Assembly: GCA_963705275.1 (NCBI GenBank)
Contig: OY970063.1
Span: 310,001-374,000, forward strand
Length of the DNA: 64,000 bases
Direction of reading: 5' to 3'
Source of the DNA: Fen-1135 sp963705275
Lineage (GTDB): Bacteria; Desulfobacterota; Syntrophia; Syntrophales; UBA2185
Both the position numbers and the translations under genes were made by a program. Of the stretch, positions 26,079 through 35,208 are shown piece by piece; positions within the stretch are counted from its first letter, which is position 1; every line of letters begins with the position of its first letter. The notes beneath the pieces are model-generated. The model did no database searches and had not been told where the DNA came from. It saw nothing but the letters and a program-made list of their open reading frames with translations.

Positions 26079-26322
26079 CGGTCGGCGCTGAGACAGAATC
26101 GACGTATAACCACACATGTGAAGCAAGCTTTCTGGCTATGCTTCCGTCAACTGCCCTCCCTCCCTCGGTGTCCCAACCTCGCCGTTTCACCAGTTTCTCG
26201 TCGCTCATGACATAGCTCTGCTCATGAACAAAAAATGGCGGATGTCAAAATCAAAATGTGGTACAGTTAATAGTAGTACCATGATAGGCATAACTTGAAT
26301 GTAGCGAAAGGAAATCAGCAAT

Positions 26323-28014
26323 ATGGTACAAACCAGTTCATCGCTCCCCTCTGACTTTATCAGGGATATCATCGAAGACGACTTGAAGACCAACAAGCAT
26401 AACGGACGCGTGGCAACCCGATTCCCGCCGGAGCCCAACGGATATCCCCATATCGGCCATGCGAAGTCCATCTGCCTCAATTTTGGTATAGCTATCCAAT
26501 ATAAAGGTACGTGCAATTTGCGCATGGACGACACAGACCCAAGCGGTGAAAGCATGGAATATGTGAATGCCATCATCCGAGATGTGAAGTGGCTTGGTTT
26601 CGACTGGGAAGATCGTTTATACTATGCCTCAGATTACTATGAAGAATTGTACCAATACGCCCTCAAGCTCATAAGGATGAATAAAGCTTATATTTGCAGC
26701 CTTAGTGCGGATGAGATTCGCCAGTATCGCGGCACCTTCACGGAACCAGGGAAGGAAAGCCCTTATCGCAACAGATCAATTGAAGAGAACCTGGATCTCT
26801 TCGAGCGCATGCGGAACGGAGAGTTTCCAGATGGAACCCATGTCCTTCGAGCAAGAATAGATATGGCATCTCCTAATATCACCATGCGTGATCCGGTCAT
26901 GTACCGTATTAAGAAAGAGAACCACTACAGGACCGGCGATACATGGTGTATTTACCCCATGTACGACTTCGCGCATTGTCTTTCCGATTCAATCGAGGGC
27001 ATTACCCATTCTATTTGCACCCTAGAGTTTGAAAACAATCGTCCCCTCTATGACTGGTTCCTGCAAGAATTGAAAGTCGAACATCGGCCGCAACAGATAG
27101 AGTTCGCCCGTCTCAACCTAAGCTACACAATAATGAGTAAGCGCAAGCTTCTCGAATTAGTTGAAAAAAAGATTGTCAGCGGGTGGGATGACCCACACAT
27201 GCCCACTATATCGGGCATGCGGCGAAGAGGTTACACCCCCGAAGCCATACGCACCTTCTGTGAACGCATCGGCGTTGCCAAGAATGATAGCATCGTCGAT
27301 ATGGCCCTGCTTGAGCATTGTGTGAGGGAGGATTTGAATGAAAGAGCCCCACGCGTTATGGCTGTTCTCAGACCAGTGCGCGTCGTAATTGACAATTACC
27401 CGGAAGGCCAGGTTGAGGAGTTTGACTGTCCATATCACCCCAAGAATGCCGCCATGGGCTCTCGGAAGGTCCCTTTCGCGCGCAACCTCTATATTGAAGC
27501 TGATGACTTTTTGGAAAATCCACCCAAGAAGTTTTACCGGCTGGCACCCGGCAGGGAGGTTCGTCTGCGTTACGGTTACTTAATAAGGTGTGTCAGTGTC
27601 GCTAAGGATGAGCGCACCGGAGAAGTGCTCGAAGTGCGCTGCACATACGACCCGGAAACGCGAAGCGGATTTGCGCCCGACGGACGGAAGGTCGATGCAA
27701 CCATCCACTGGGTATCAGCGGATCATGCCATTCCGGCCACAGTTCGCCTCTATGAACGTCTTTTTCGCGTCGCTGCACCTCTCATGGAAGGGGTAGACAT
27801 AACCGAAGACCTGGATCAGAAATCGCTGGAAACTCTTCGATCTTGCCGCGTGGAGCCGAGCCTGGCACATGCCCTGCCTGGAAGTCGGTTCCAGTTTGAA
27901 AGGGTTGGCTATTTTTGTGTTGATTCCGTTGATTCTTCCGATAAAACCCTCGTATTCAATAGAACCGCAACATTGCGCGATGCCTGGGCGAGAATCACAG
28001 AGAAGGGAAAATAA
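26323..28014 (+). CDS. glnS: glutaminyl-tRNA synthetase
   Basis: A 563-residue class Ic aminoacyl-tRNA synthetase. RFPPEPNGYPHIGHAKS is the HIGH motif with the GlnRS-specific EPNG; SYTIMSKRK is the KMSKS-like loop; the C-terminal anticodon-binding beta-barrels (FDCPYHPKNAAMGSRKV) follow. Length matches E. coli GlnRS (554). It charges tRNA-Gln directly, so this organism need not rely on the GatCAB route for glutamine. A tRNA-Gln(CUG) gene is 600 bases downstream on the other strand. Confidence 0.95.
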   Translation: MVQTSSSLPSDFIRDIIEDDLKTNKHNGRVATRFPPEPNGYPHIGHAKSICLNFGIAIQYKGTCNLRMDDTDPSGESMEYVNAIIRDVKWLGFDWEDRLYYASDYYEELYQYALKLIRMNKAYICSLSADEIRQYRGTFTEPGKESPYRNRSIEENLDLFERMRNGEFPDGTHVLRARIDMASPNITMRDPVMYRIKKENHYRTGDTWCIYPMYDFAHCLSDSIEGITHSICTLEFENNRPLYDWFLQELKVEHRPQQIEFARLNLSYTIMSKRKLLELVEKKIVSGWDDPHMPTISGMRRRGYTPEAIRTFCERIGVAKNDSIVDMALLEHCVREDLNERAPRVMAVLRPVRVVIDNYPEGQVEEFDCPYHPKNAAMGSRKVPFARNLYIEADDFLENPPKKFYRLAPGREVRLRYGYLIRCVSVAKDERTGEVLEVRCTYDPETRSGFAPDGRKVDATIHWVSADHAIPATVRLYERLFRVAAPLMEGVDITEDLDQKSLETLRSCRVEPSLAHALPGSRFQFERVGYFCVDSVDSSDKTLVFNRTATLRDAWARITEKGK

Positions 28015-28125
28015 TACGGGCAGGTTGGAATCACAATTTGGATGTGCCTGTTCAGAATCTGCTGATGTTAACATTAAAATATTATTTCTCACCGCTTGCT
28101 AGATGCAGCATATTAATCGAGACAC

Positions 28126-28503
28126 CTAACTTCGTGTAACAGAGCCGTTATGATCAATAGTGACGGTCGAACCGCCGCCGCTATGAACTGCCTGCAATGT
28201 AAAGTTCGCTATTTTTCCAGCGCCGCCCACTATTAATATGACATTCGGGTTTGCATTATAACCATATACCGACAGAAGGCCTACCGAAACTGTACCCTCC
28301 GGTGAGACAGTGAAGAATGATTGTGCCGCCGCATATGCAGTCTTCACAGATACGCTCGTTGCCGCGGTGAAGGCCTTCGTTCTATATGACATGAACTGGG
28401 GTACCGCAATTGCCAACAGGAGACTAATGATAAGAAGAATGTATAAGAGTTCGATGAGTGTAAAGCCCCTCTGACTTCTTTTTTTCTTATATCTCCGGAT
28501 CAT
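28126..28503 (-). CDS. type IV pilin-like / pseudopilin protein
   Basis: A 125-residue protein with a short basic leader and the prepilin peptidase site RG^FTLIELLYILLIISLLLAIAVP, with Glu at +5 and a hydrophobic helix, followed by a short globular part with no second Cys pair. It is a minor pilin or pseudopilin. No other pilus or secretion genes are near, so its system is unknown. It converges with glnS and lies 120 bases from the tRNA-Gln gene. Confidence 0.8.
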   Translation of the reverse strand: MIRRYKKKRSQRGFTLIELLYILLIISLLLAIAVPQFMSYRTKAFTAATSVSVKTAYAAAQSFFTVSPEGTVSVGLLSVYGYNANPNVILIVGGAGKIANFTLQAVHSGGGSTVTIDHNGSVTRS

Positions 28504-28625
28504 GCTCTTCTTTTCTGCTCTTGGAGCGGCACATCCAATCTTTCCAATGGAGAGAGAATCCGCTAAAGTTGTAAATTTCTACGGATGTCAGGGACGGGGC
28601 GCGGAAGGTGATTATTGTAAAAATT

Positions 28626-28699
28626 TGGCTGGGAGACCAGGATTCGAACCTGGATATACGGAGTCAGAGTCCGTTGTCCTACCATTGAACGATCCCCCA
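28626..28699 (-). tRNA. tRNA-Gln (anticodon CUG)
   Basis: A 74-base cloverleaf on the minus strand with encoded 3' CCA. Acceptor arms TGGGGGA and TCTCCCA pair (one G-U), the anticodon stem ACGGA/TCCGT closes the loop CTCTGAC with anticodon CUG, and the T arm has GGTTCGAATCC. Identity as Gln follows from the anticodon and from close likeness to bacterial tRNA-Gln. Confidence 0.95.
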
Positions 28700-29137
28700 G
28701 CAGTGTCTATTGGTAGTTCGGTTCAGTCAAACGAGACATCCCATATGGAGCGTATAGAGCTAAGAACTCATCGGGATCACGACACTATTAATCGTGCCTT
28801 GTTTGAAGCTACTATCACTAAAGACGCTCATTATCAACAAAAAAATTTTACTTCGTCATTATCGGAAATGAGACAAGGCGGCACTTGCATTCTTCCGGAA
28901 AGATTCTCTACACCAGGTTCATTTTTTGATTTGTCAGATGAAATAATTATTGAATCCTTCAAGTACTTAATCTAAACTTTATTAATAAATCTATTCGCAC
29001 AATCGCATACTGCGCGATGATAGAAAACCGTGCGCGAATACAGGATATACTTCTCGTGCCGCTTAGATAAAGACGACATTCATAGCCACTCCCGTCGGCA
29101 ATGAAGAGTAAATAGCAAAGAGAAGATTACTCGTTAT
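28700..29137. other. 438-base intergenic region
   Basis: No convincing gene was found between the tRNA-Gln gene and the next ORF. The plus-strand reading frame across the tRNA (28502-28975) is a chance frame. The region is A/T-rich; I see no repeat, att-like sequence or integrase remnant next to the tRNA. Confidence 0.5.
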
Positions 29138-29674
29138 ATGAAGAAAACACACCCCATTGACTTTTCTCCCCTAAAAGATATGAAACCTTCCGAGATGAGG
29201 AGCTATCTGGAGTTTCTACTCTGGCATTACAGGATCGTCGATGCCTTCTGGTTCCTCTTTGTATCAGACGAGTTGGATCTGCAAACCGCGGAAAGGCTTA
29301 ACGAGAGAGTCTGGGGAAAAGCAGCCGGAATGGCGGCCAGGGATCTCCTGAAGCGTTTTCATATTAAAGAGAAAGGATTACGCGGTTTTGTGGAGGCGCA
29401 GAAACTTTTCCCCTGGGCCATAATTATTGGATATGAAATCGATGAAAAGGCGGATGAGGTCATTATTTCCGTTCCTCACTGCTTGCCCCAGGAATCGCGG
29501 ATCGCAAAGGGTTTGCTTGAATTCTCCTGCAAGGAGATGCATCGCAGCGAGTTTGAAAATTTTGCGATAATCGTTGATGACCGCATCCGTGTAGAATGCC
29601 TTTTCGCGCCGCCTGATCATCACCCTGATCACACTTTCTGCAGTTGGAGATTTACACTTGCAGAAAGCCCTTAG
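29138..29674 (+). CDS. protein of unknown function (DUF6125-like)
   Basis: A 178-residue protein without signal peptide or membrane helix, with conserved-looking features: MRSYLEFLLWHYRIVDAFWF at the N-terminus, then NERVWGKAAGMAARDLLKR and a C-terminal RVECLFAPPDHHPDHTFCSW, which ends in a His/Cys cluster that could bind metal. It resembles an uncharacterised family I associate with DUF6125 in Desulfobacterota, but I am not certain. A small Cys-rich protein gene follows 15 bases later. Confidence 0.6.
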   Translation: MKKTHPIDFSPLKDMKPSEMRSYLEFLLWHYRIVDAFWFLFVSDELDLQTAERLNERVWGKAAGMAARDLLKRFHIKEKGLRGFVEAQKLFPWAIIIGYEIDEKADEVIISVPHCLPQESRIAKGLLEFSCKEMHRSEFENFAIIVDDRIRVECLFAPPDHHPDHTFCSWRFTLAESP

Positions 29675-29689
29675 AACATCCACTTGTTT

Positions 29690-29974
29690 ATGAAGCGCTG
29701 CCACAAGTGTAAAGAAGAAATTAGTATTCCCAACATACTGGGACGGAAAGACATCTGCCCTCTATGCCAGGCCGATCTTCGCTGTTGTCTCAATTGCCGC
29801 CACCACGAGTTTAATTATTACAACCAGTGCCGTGAGCCGCAGGCAGAAAGGGTGCTTGAGAAGGATAGAAGTAACTTCTGTGATTATTTCAAGTTCAGAG
29901 ACAGCGCGTCCAGAGAAACGACGGGAGGCGATATAGATTCGGCCCGGAAGAAGCTCGATGATCTTTTCAAATGA
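29690..29974 (+). CDS. small zinc-ribbon protein of unknown function
   Basis: About 94 residues from ATG at 29690, which is two codons downstream of an in-frame TTG. Cys pairs CHKC, CPLC and CLNC, with further Cys in QCREP and FCDYFKF, suggest one or two zinc ribbons. The pattern CLNCRHHEFNYYNQCREPQ...NFCDYF is known from uncharacterised small proteins. It lies 15 bases behind the DUF6125-like gene and may form a unit with it. Nothing else can be said of its function. Confidence 0.65.
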   Translation: MKRCHKCKEEISIPNILGRKDICPLCQADLRCCLNCRHHEFNYYNQCREPQAERVLEKDRSNFCDYFKFRDSASRETTGGDIDSARKKLDDLFK

Positions 29975-30037
29975 CTTAAGTGTATTTTCCACTTCTGCCT
30001 TATGACCCAGACAGCTATCACCGAATTTTCGAGGTCT

Positions 30038-30065
30038 ATTGACATAAGTCAATGACTACTTGACA
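30038..30065 (+). promoter_or_regulatory. FNR/HcpR-type palindrome and -35 box upstream of hcp
   Basis: ATTGAC-ATAA-GTCAAT (30038-30053) is a perfect inverted repeat of the TTGAC-N4-GTCAA kind bound by CRP/FNR-family regulators. Directly after it comes TTGACA (30060-30065), a perfect -35 box. In Desulfobacterota, hcp is often controlled by HcpR, a NO-responsive CRP/FNR protein; binding here is inferred. Confidence 0.6.
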
Positions 30066-30139
30066 TTGCTGTGCAATGTTTAATCACATTTCGGTTTTTC
30101 TCTAAACCGGATGACAAAAAGTCTTAAAGGAGATTGATT

Positions 30140-31768
30140 ATGTTTTGCTACCAATGTGAACAAACCGCAAAAGGTGAGGCGTGCACCACGGCCGGGGTCT
30201 GCGGCAAATCCGCGGAGGTTGCTGCCTTACAGGACTTATTGACCTACGCCTTGACGGGGCTTTCTCTCGTCGCCGTCGAAGGGAGAAAGGTCGGCATTGA
30301 TAACCATGACATTGATCGCTTTATTTGCGGGGCGCTTTTTTCTACGCTCACCAATGTCAATTTTGATCCCCACCGTTTTGCCGCGCTGCTGCGGCAATCC
30401 ACTAAGTATAGAGAAACCCTCCTTGCAGAAATCAAAGATGCCGGCGGCAATATCGCATTTGCGCATGATTCCGTCCGCTTCAAGCCGGCAGATGCAAATG
30501 AGAAGCTGGTTGCCCAAGGCGAGAAAGTAGGATTGAAATCCTATCCCGCCGTTAGTGGAGACGTCCTCTCACTCAAACATATAGCCCTCTTCGGCATGCG
30601 CGGAATTGCCGCTTATGCAGATCACGCTGAGATTCTTGGCAAGGAGGATGCTGCGCTTTATGCTTTTATGCAGGAAGGACTTGCCCAGCTTGTGAATGAG
30701 CAGATGACGCTGGATGAAGGAATCAATCTCGTTCTCAAATGCGGCGAGATGAATCTCAGGGCAATGGAACTTCTTGACACAGCACATACCGGTACTTATG
30801 GCCATCCTGTTCCGACCAAAGTGCCGCTCGGCTCAAAGAAAGGAAAGGCTATTCTGGTCTCAGGGCATGACCTTAAGGATTTGGAAGAACTCCTGCGACA
30901 GACTGAGGGAAAAAGCATCTATGTTTACACCCACGGAGAGATGCTCCCCTCCCACGGCTATCCGGGACTGAAAAAGTATGAGCATTTCTACGGTCACTAT
31001 GGCACGGCCTGGCAAAACCAATCTAAAGAGTTCGCCGAATTTCCCGGGGCCATTCTTATGACCACAAACTGCATCCAGAGGCCGCAGTCCTCATATTTGC
31101 CGAATATCTTTACTTCCGGGCAGGTAGGCTGGCCCGGCATCAGGCACATCGCAGGCCGGGATTTCACAGAGGTGATCAATCAGGCATTGGTGCTGCCTGG
31201 CTTCGCCACTGATACAACCAGCAGATCTGTAACCGTAGGATTCGGCAGGAATGCCATATTGAGCGTTGCCGATAAGATAATTGAAGCCGTTAAGAACAAG
31301 AATATCCGCCATTTCTTCCTTGTTGCCGGCTGCGATGGTGCAAAGCCGGGCCGCAATTATTACACGAGGTTCGTCGAACTGATCCCGAAGAATTGCGTCG
31401 TCCTTACACTCGCGTGCGGCAAGTTCCGCTTCTTCGATAAGGACCTTGGCGACATTGGCGGAATCCCGAGACTACTAGACGTCGGACAATGCAACGACGC
31501 CTATTCAGCGATTCAGGTCGCAGTGGCCCTTTCCAAGGCATTCGGCGTCGGCGTAAACGAACTGCCGCTTTCTATGGTGCTTTCGTGGTACGAGCAGAAA
31601 GCTGTCGCCATTCTCCTTACACTGCTCGCCCTCGGCATAAAGAACATTCGCCTGGGGCCGTCGCTTCCGGCGTTCACCTCGCCCAATGTTCTCGACTTCC
31701 TGGTGAAGACATTCAACATCAAGCCGATCACAACACCGGAGGCAGATCTAAAGGCCATACTCGGTTGA
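30140..31768 (+). CDS. hcp: hybrid cluster protein (hydroxylamine/NO reductase)
   Basis: ATG at 30140 with AAGGAG 7 bases upstream; 542 residues. The N-terminal [4Fe-4S] motif is Cys3, Cys6, Cys15 and Cys21 (CYQCEQ ... ACTTAGVCG); the hybrid-cluster ligands fall in later motifs including LTTNCIQRP, FLVAGCDG and LTLACGKFRF. Hcp protects anaerobes from nitrosative stress by reducing NO or hydroxylamine. The gene has a likely FNR/HcpR operator upstream and a strong terminator downstream, so it is monocistronic. It lacks a neighbouring hcr reductase; ferredoxins may serve instead. Confidence 0.95.
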   Translation: MFCYQCEQTAKGEACTTAGVCGKSAEVAALQDLLTYALTGLSLVAVEGRKVGIDNHDIDRFICGALFSTLTNVNFDPHRFAALLRQSTKYRETLLAEIKDAGGNIAFAHDSVRFKPADANEKLVAQGEKVGLKSYPAVSGDVLSLKHIALFGMRGIAAYADHAEILGKEDAALYAFMQEGLAQLVNEQMTLDEGINLVLKCGEMNLRAMELLDTAHTGTYGHPVPTKVPLGSKKGKAILVSGHDLKDLEELLRQTEGKSIYVYTHGEMLPSHGYPGLKKYEHFYGHYGTAWQNQSKEFAEFPGAILMTTNCIQRPQSSYLPNIFTSGQVGWPGIRHIAGRDFTEVINQALVLPGFATDTTSRSVTVGFGRNAILSVADKIIEAVKNKNIRHFFLVAGCDGAKPGRNYYTRFVELIPKNCVVLTLACGKFRFFDKDLGDIGGIPRLLDVGQCNDAYSAIQVAVALSKAFGVGVNELPLSMVLSWYEQKAVAILLTLLALGIKNIRLGPSLPAFTSPNVLDFLVKTFNIKPITTPEADLKAILG

Positions 31769-31779
31769 AATATCACCCA

Positions 31780-31821
31780 CGAGACTGGACAGGCGAGACA
31801 CCTGTCCGGTCTCGCGTTTTT
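31780..31821 (+). terminator. intrinsic terminator after hcp
   Basis: A long GC-rich stem (CGAGAC-T-GGACAGG with CCTGTCC-G-GTCTCG, one mismatch) is followed by a run of five T (31817-31821). It starts 12 bases after the hcp stop, consistent with hcp being transcribed alone. Confidence 0.85.
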
Positions 31822-31950
31822 AGTCCTGCCGTTGTCCGTCGCTGTGCGTTCATTGATCAGACACCACTGTTGTCTCTTTTGTTGAAGCCCACAACCATGA
31901 AAAACGAGCCAGAGTCAGTAGACGCATTTAGACATGGACTACCGAAGACG

Positions 31951-32523
31951 TCAGGCTAACGAGCCGACCCGTTTATGACGGAAACAATCTACGAGGTGAT
32001 CATTGACCATCCCCACTGCCTGCATGAAGGCATAACAGATAGTCGGACCCGCAAACCTGAACCCGTATCGTCGCATATCCTTACTCAGTTCATTTGATTC
32101 GGCAGTCTGCGCGGGAACATCCTCCGGGGATTGCCATTTATTCTGCCTCGGCCTGCCGCCAACGAATCTCCAGACATATTCATCAAAACTGCCAAACTCC
32201 TTCTGGAGAGCAAGGACAAATTTCGCATTTCCGATGGCAGACTCAATCTTCAACCTATTTCGTATGATATTTTCATTCGCGAGCAGCTGCCGGACCTTGC
32301 TTCGTCTGTAAGCTGCAACGGTGGCGGGATCGAAGTCGTCAAATGCAACACGGTAGCTAGCGCGCTTCCTCAAGACAGTCTCCCAGCTGAGGCCTGCCTG
32401 CATACCCTCAAGAACTAGGAACTCGAAGAGGGCTCTATCACTATGGATTGGCACACCCCATTCATGATCATGATAGTCTATGAGAGCCGCATTGTTAGCC
32501 CACTCGCAACGGTGAATCTTCAT
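31951..32523 (-). CDS. tag: DNA-3-methyladenine glycosylase I
   Basis: Start at ATG 32523, with GGAGG 6-8 bases upstream; the longer frame adds 18 codons unlike the family. 190 residues, close to the usual 187. RCEWA and YHDHEWG at the N-terminus and NDHLVDCFRH at the C-terminus hold the Cys/His residues of the Tag zinc site; LEGMQAGLSWETVLRKR is the most conserved helix. It excises 3-methyladenine from alkylated DNA. It is divergent from the MrfA repair helicase gene, so two DNA-damage functions sit side by side. Confidence 0.93.
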   Translation of the reverse strand: MKIHRCEWANNAALIDYHDHEWGVPIHSDRALFEFLVLEGMQAGLSWETVLRKRASYRVAFDDFDPATVAAYRRSKVRQLLANENIIRNRLKIESAIGNAKFVLALQKEFGSFDEYVWRFVGGRPRQNKWQSPEDVPAQTAESNELSKDMRRYGFRFAGPTICYAFMQAVGMVNDHLVDCFRHKRVGSLA

Positions 32524-32841
32524 ATCTATCCTCCATGATATTGGGCCGGTTTCTGATGGACCGACCTTGCAAGTCACTGTTAAGTAGAATTTATCTGTTT
32601 GTCAATAGTGAATAATATTAACGAGCGATACACAAATAGCCGTATAATTATGAACGGTATTTCAGATCCACAGAAATATGTTGTGGAAGTGCGAGAAAGG
32701 GGGTAAATAGACGGACAATCAAAAAGAGGAAGGATAATATTTCGCCCTTCCGAAACAAAATGAGATTAGTGCACATAACTAGAATTTTTCTCTGAGATTA
32801 CCCCGAGTAAATCGAAGGGATCGAAATAGCAGGGAGCTTCT
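32524..32841. other. 318-base divergent intergenic region, tag / mrfA
   Basis: Divergent spacer between tag and the helicase gene. It is A/T-rich with a TATAAT at 32643-32648 pointing to the helicase, but no good -35 box at the right distance. No SOS-box consensus (CTGT-N8-ACAG) was recognised. Confidence 0.4.
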
Positions 32842-35205
32842 ATGCCCACCTTGACCATCAAAGAACTACTATCCCGGAAGGAAAATGACCGGCGTTTCAT
32901 GGAAAACGTCCGGGCGATGAAAAAGCTGCCCGCTTTTGAGGGTAGATTCGCCCCCTTCCCCTCTTGGCTTCACCCGAGCATTCAATCAATCCTCAAAGCA
33001 AGAGGTATCAATCAACTCTACAGCCATCAGGCGGAGGCCGTGAATCTGGTCGGAAAAGGCCGTGATGTGGTTCTCATCACCCCCACAGCGAGCGGCAAGA
33101 CCATGTGCTATAATATCCCCGTCCTGAACAAAATCATCGAAGAGCCGGAGACTCGCGCCATATACATCTTTCCTACCAAGGCCCTGGCCCAGGACCAGAT
33201 GCACGAGGTGCACAGTCTGATCACCGATTTGCATGCAGACATAAAGACATATACTTATGACGGCGACACGCCCGACGATGCCCGCCAGGCCATCCGCAAA
33301 CAGGGACATGTCGTTGTAACAAATCCGGATATGCTCCATGCAGGAATACTCCCGCACCATACGAAATGGCAGAAGCTCTTTGCCAACCTCAAATATATTG
33401 TGATCGACGAACTTCACGTCTACAGGGGGGTCTTCGGCTCCCATTTTGCGAACGTCATCAGACGCCTTGTGAGGATTTGCCACTTTTACGGCCAGGAGCC
33501 TGTGTTCATTTGCTGTTCGGCGACAGTAGCGAACCCCAAGGAGCACGCTGAGCGTCTTCTTGAGCGACCTGTAGAGCTGATAGACAAGAGCGGCGCTCCC
33601 ACGGCATCGAAGACCTTCATCCTATACAACCCGCCTATCGTCAATCGCGAACTGGGAATCCGCCAATCTGCAATGACGCCCGCGAGGAAACTTGCAGCGG
33701 AACTCATAACAAATGAAATTCAGACCATCGTATTTACCACGAGCCGCCTGAACGTCGAGATACTCACAAAATACCTCAAGGATCAATTTGCAAAAGGGAA
33801 GCCTGTTGACACACACTTTGTCACCGGTTACCGGGGTGGTTATCTGCCAAATCTGCGGAGGGAGATAGAGAAGGGACTCCGCGACCACGAGGTCATGGGC
33901 GTGGTCTCTACTAACGCTCTAGAACTGGGAATCGACATCGGTGACTTGGAATCATGCATCATGGTAGGGTATCCCGGCTCGATCGCAAGCACGTGGCAAC
34001 AGGCCGGCAGGGCTGGAAGACGGATGGGTCACAGTCTTGCTGTACTCATTGCCCGGAGTAATCCGATGGATCAGTTTATCGTGGAGAACCCGGATTACTT
34101 CTTTTCCCGCTCACCGGAGCACTGCCGCATCAATCCCGAAAATCTCCTCATACTCCTCCACCACCTGAAGAGCGCCGCCTTTGAACTTCCGTTTGAGAGA
34201 GGCGAACGATTCGGGAATGAAAATCTCGAAGAACTCCTTAACTATCTGGAGGAAAAAGGAGTCCTGCACAGGGTCAATGACCGGTGGCACTGGACGGCGG
34301 AAAGCTATCCCGCCGACGAAGTAAGCCTCCGGAGCATCAATCCCGAAAATGTTGTGGTCGTTGACGCCACGGAGACAGGGGCGCATAAAGTAATCGCCGA
34401 GATAGACTGGGACAGCGCCTTTTCTACGGTTCATGACGATGCCATCTACATGGTGGAATCGCAGCAGTATTACGTGGACAAGCTCGATCTTGAACGAAAG
34501 ACTGCCTTTGTCCACAAGGTCGATGCAGATTACTACACCGATGCCATGACCTACACAAATGTCCGGGTCATCGATGGCTTTGCCAAAAAGCACCAGCAAA
34601 AGATTATCGTTGAGCATGGCGAAGTGCAGGTCGTGCGGAAGGTTGTTGGTTATAAGAAGATCAAATTTTACACCTCGGAAAATCTCGGTTACGGGGATGT
34701 CACGCTTCCGGAAAAGGATATGCACACGACGAGCTACTGGTTTACCATCCCCAGAGATATGCTGAACGGGCTCCCTTACACCCAGTCGGAAATCATTGAC
34801 GGACTGTCCGGCCTCGCTTACAGCCTTCATCACCTTGCCTCGATGCTTCTTATGTCCGATGCTCACGATATTGACCGATGCATCGGCGACAAGAGCGGTG
34901 AATGGTTTGTCCGCCATGGAGCCGGATCCCGTTACATCACAACTTCGCCTCAAAGCAACGGAGATACATCGGGCGTGATGGCGGATGCCTTTGACCCCAC
35001 GGTGTTTATCTTTGACGCGTATCCTGGAGGTATCGGCTTTTCGGACCTCCTGTATCACGAGCATGATCGTCTGATGGCCTCAGCACTGAATTTGATCCGC
35101 AGCTGTCCCTGCGGGCACGGCTGCCCGAGCTGTGTTGGACCCACCCTTGAGGTAGGCCCTGCTGCCAAACAAACGGTTCTTGCCATTCTTGATTTGATTA
35201 TTTAA
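32842..35205 (+). CDS. mrfA: DEAD/DEAH helicase MrfA (YprA-like, DUF1998)
   Basis: A 787-residue superfamily 2 helicase. Motif I TPTASGKTM, motif II DELH, motif III CCSATVAN and motif VI QAGRAGRRMG are complete. The C-terminal part has the MrfA zinc-binding domain: the four Cys lie in CPCGHGCPSC (about 752-763). In Bacillus subtilis, MrfA works with the exonuclease MrfB to repair mitomycin C adducts outside classic excision repair. Here the next gene, 3 bases downstream, is MrfB-like, so the pair is kept as an operon. The substrate in this organism is inferred. Confidence 0.9.
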   Translation: MPTLTIKELLSRKENDRRFMENVRAMKKLPAFEGRFAPFPSWLHPSIQSILKARGINQLYSHQAEAVNLVGKGRDVVLITPTASGKTMCYNIPVLNKIIEEPETRAIYIFPTKALAQDQMHEVHSLITDLHADIKTYTYDGDTPDDARQAIRKQGHVVVTNPDMLHAGILPHHTKWQKLFANLKYIVIDELHVYRGVFGSHFANVIRRLVRICHFYGQEPVFICCSATVANPKEHAERLLERPVELIDKSGAPTASKTFILYNPPIVNRELGIRQSAMTPARKLAAELITNEIQTIVFTTSRLNVEILTKYLKDQFAKGKPVDTHFVTGYRGGYLPNLRREIEKGLRDHEVMGVVSTNALELGIDIGDLESCIMVGYPGSIASTWQQAGRAGRRMGHSLAVLIARSNPMDQFIVENPDYFFSRSPEHCRINPENLLILLHHLKSAAFELPFERGERFGNENLEELLNYLEEKGVLHRVNDRWHWTAESYPADEVSLRSINPENVVVVDATETGAHKVIAEIDWDSAFSTVHDDAIYMVESQQYYVDKLDLERKTAFVHKVDADYYTDAMTYTNVRVIDGFAKKHQQKIIVEHGEVQVVRKVVGYKKIKFYTSENLGYGDVTLPEKDMHTTSYWFTIPRDMLNGLPYTQSEIIDGLSGLAYSLHHLASMLLMSDAHDIDRCIGDKSGEWFVRHGAGSRYITTSPQSNGDTSGVMADAFDPTVFIFDAYPGGIGFSDLLYHEHDRLMASALNLIRSCPCGHGCPSCVGPTLEVGPAAKQTVLAILDLII

Positions 35206-35208
35206 CAC

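Noticed and set aside
28502..28975. 157-codon plus-strand frame over the tRNA-Gln gene
   Set aside because: It crosses the tRNA and has no recognisable domain; chance frame.
34111..35064. 317-codon minus-strand frame inside mrfA
   Set aside because: Antisense to the conserved helicase region; no family-like motifs or ribosome site.
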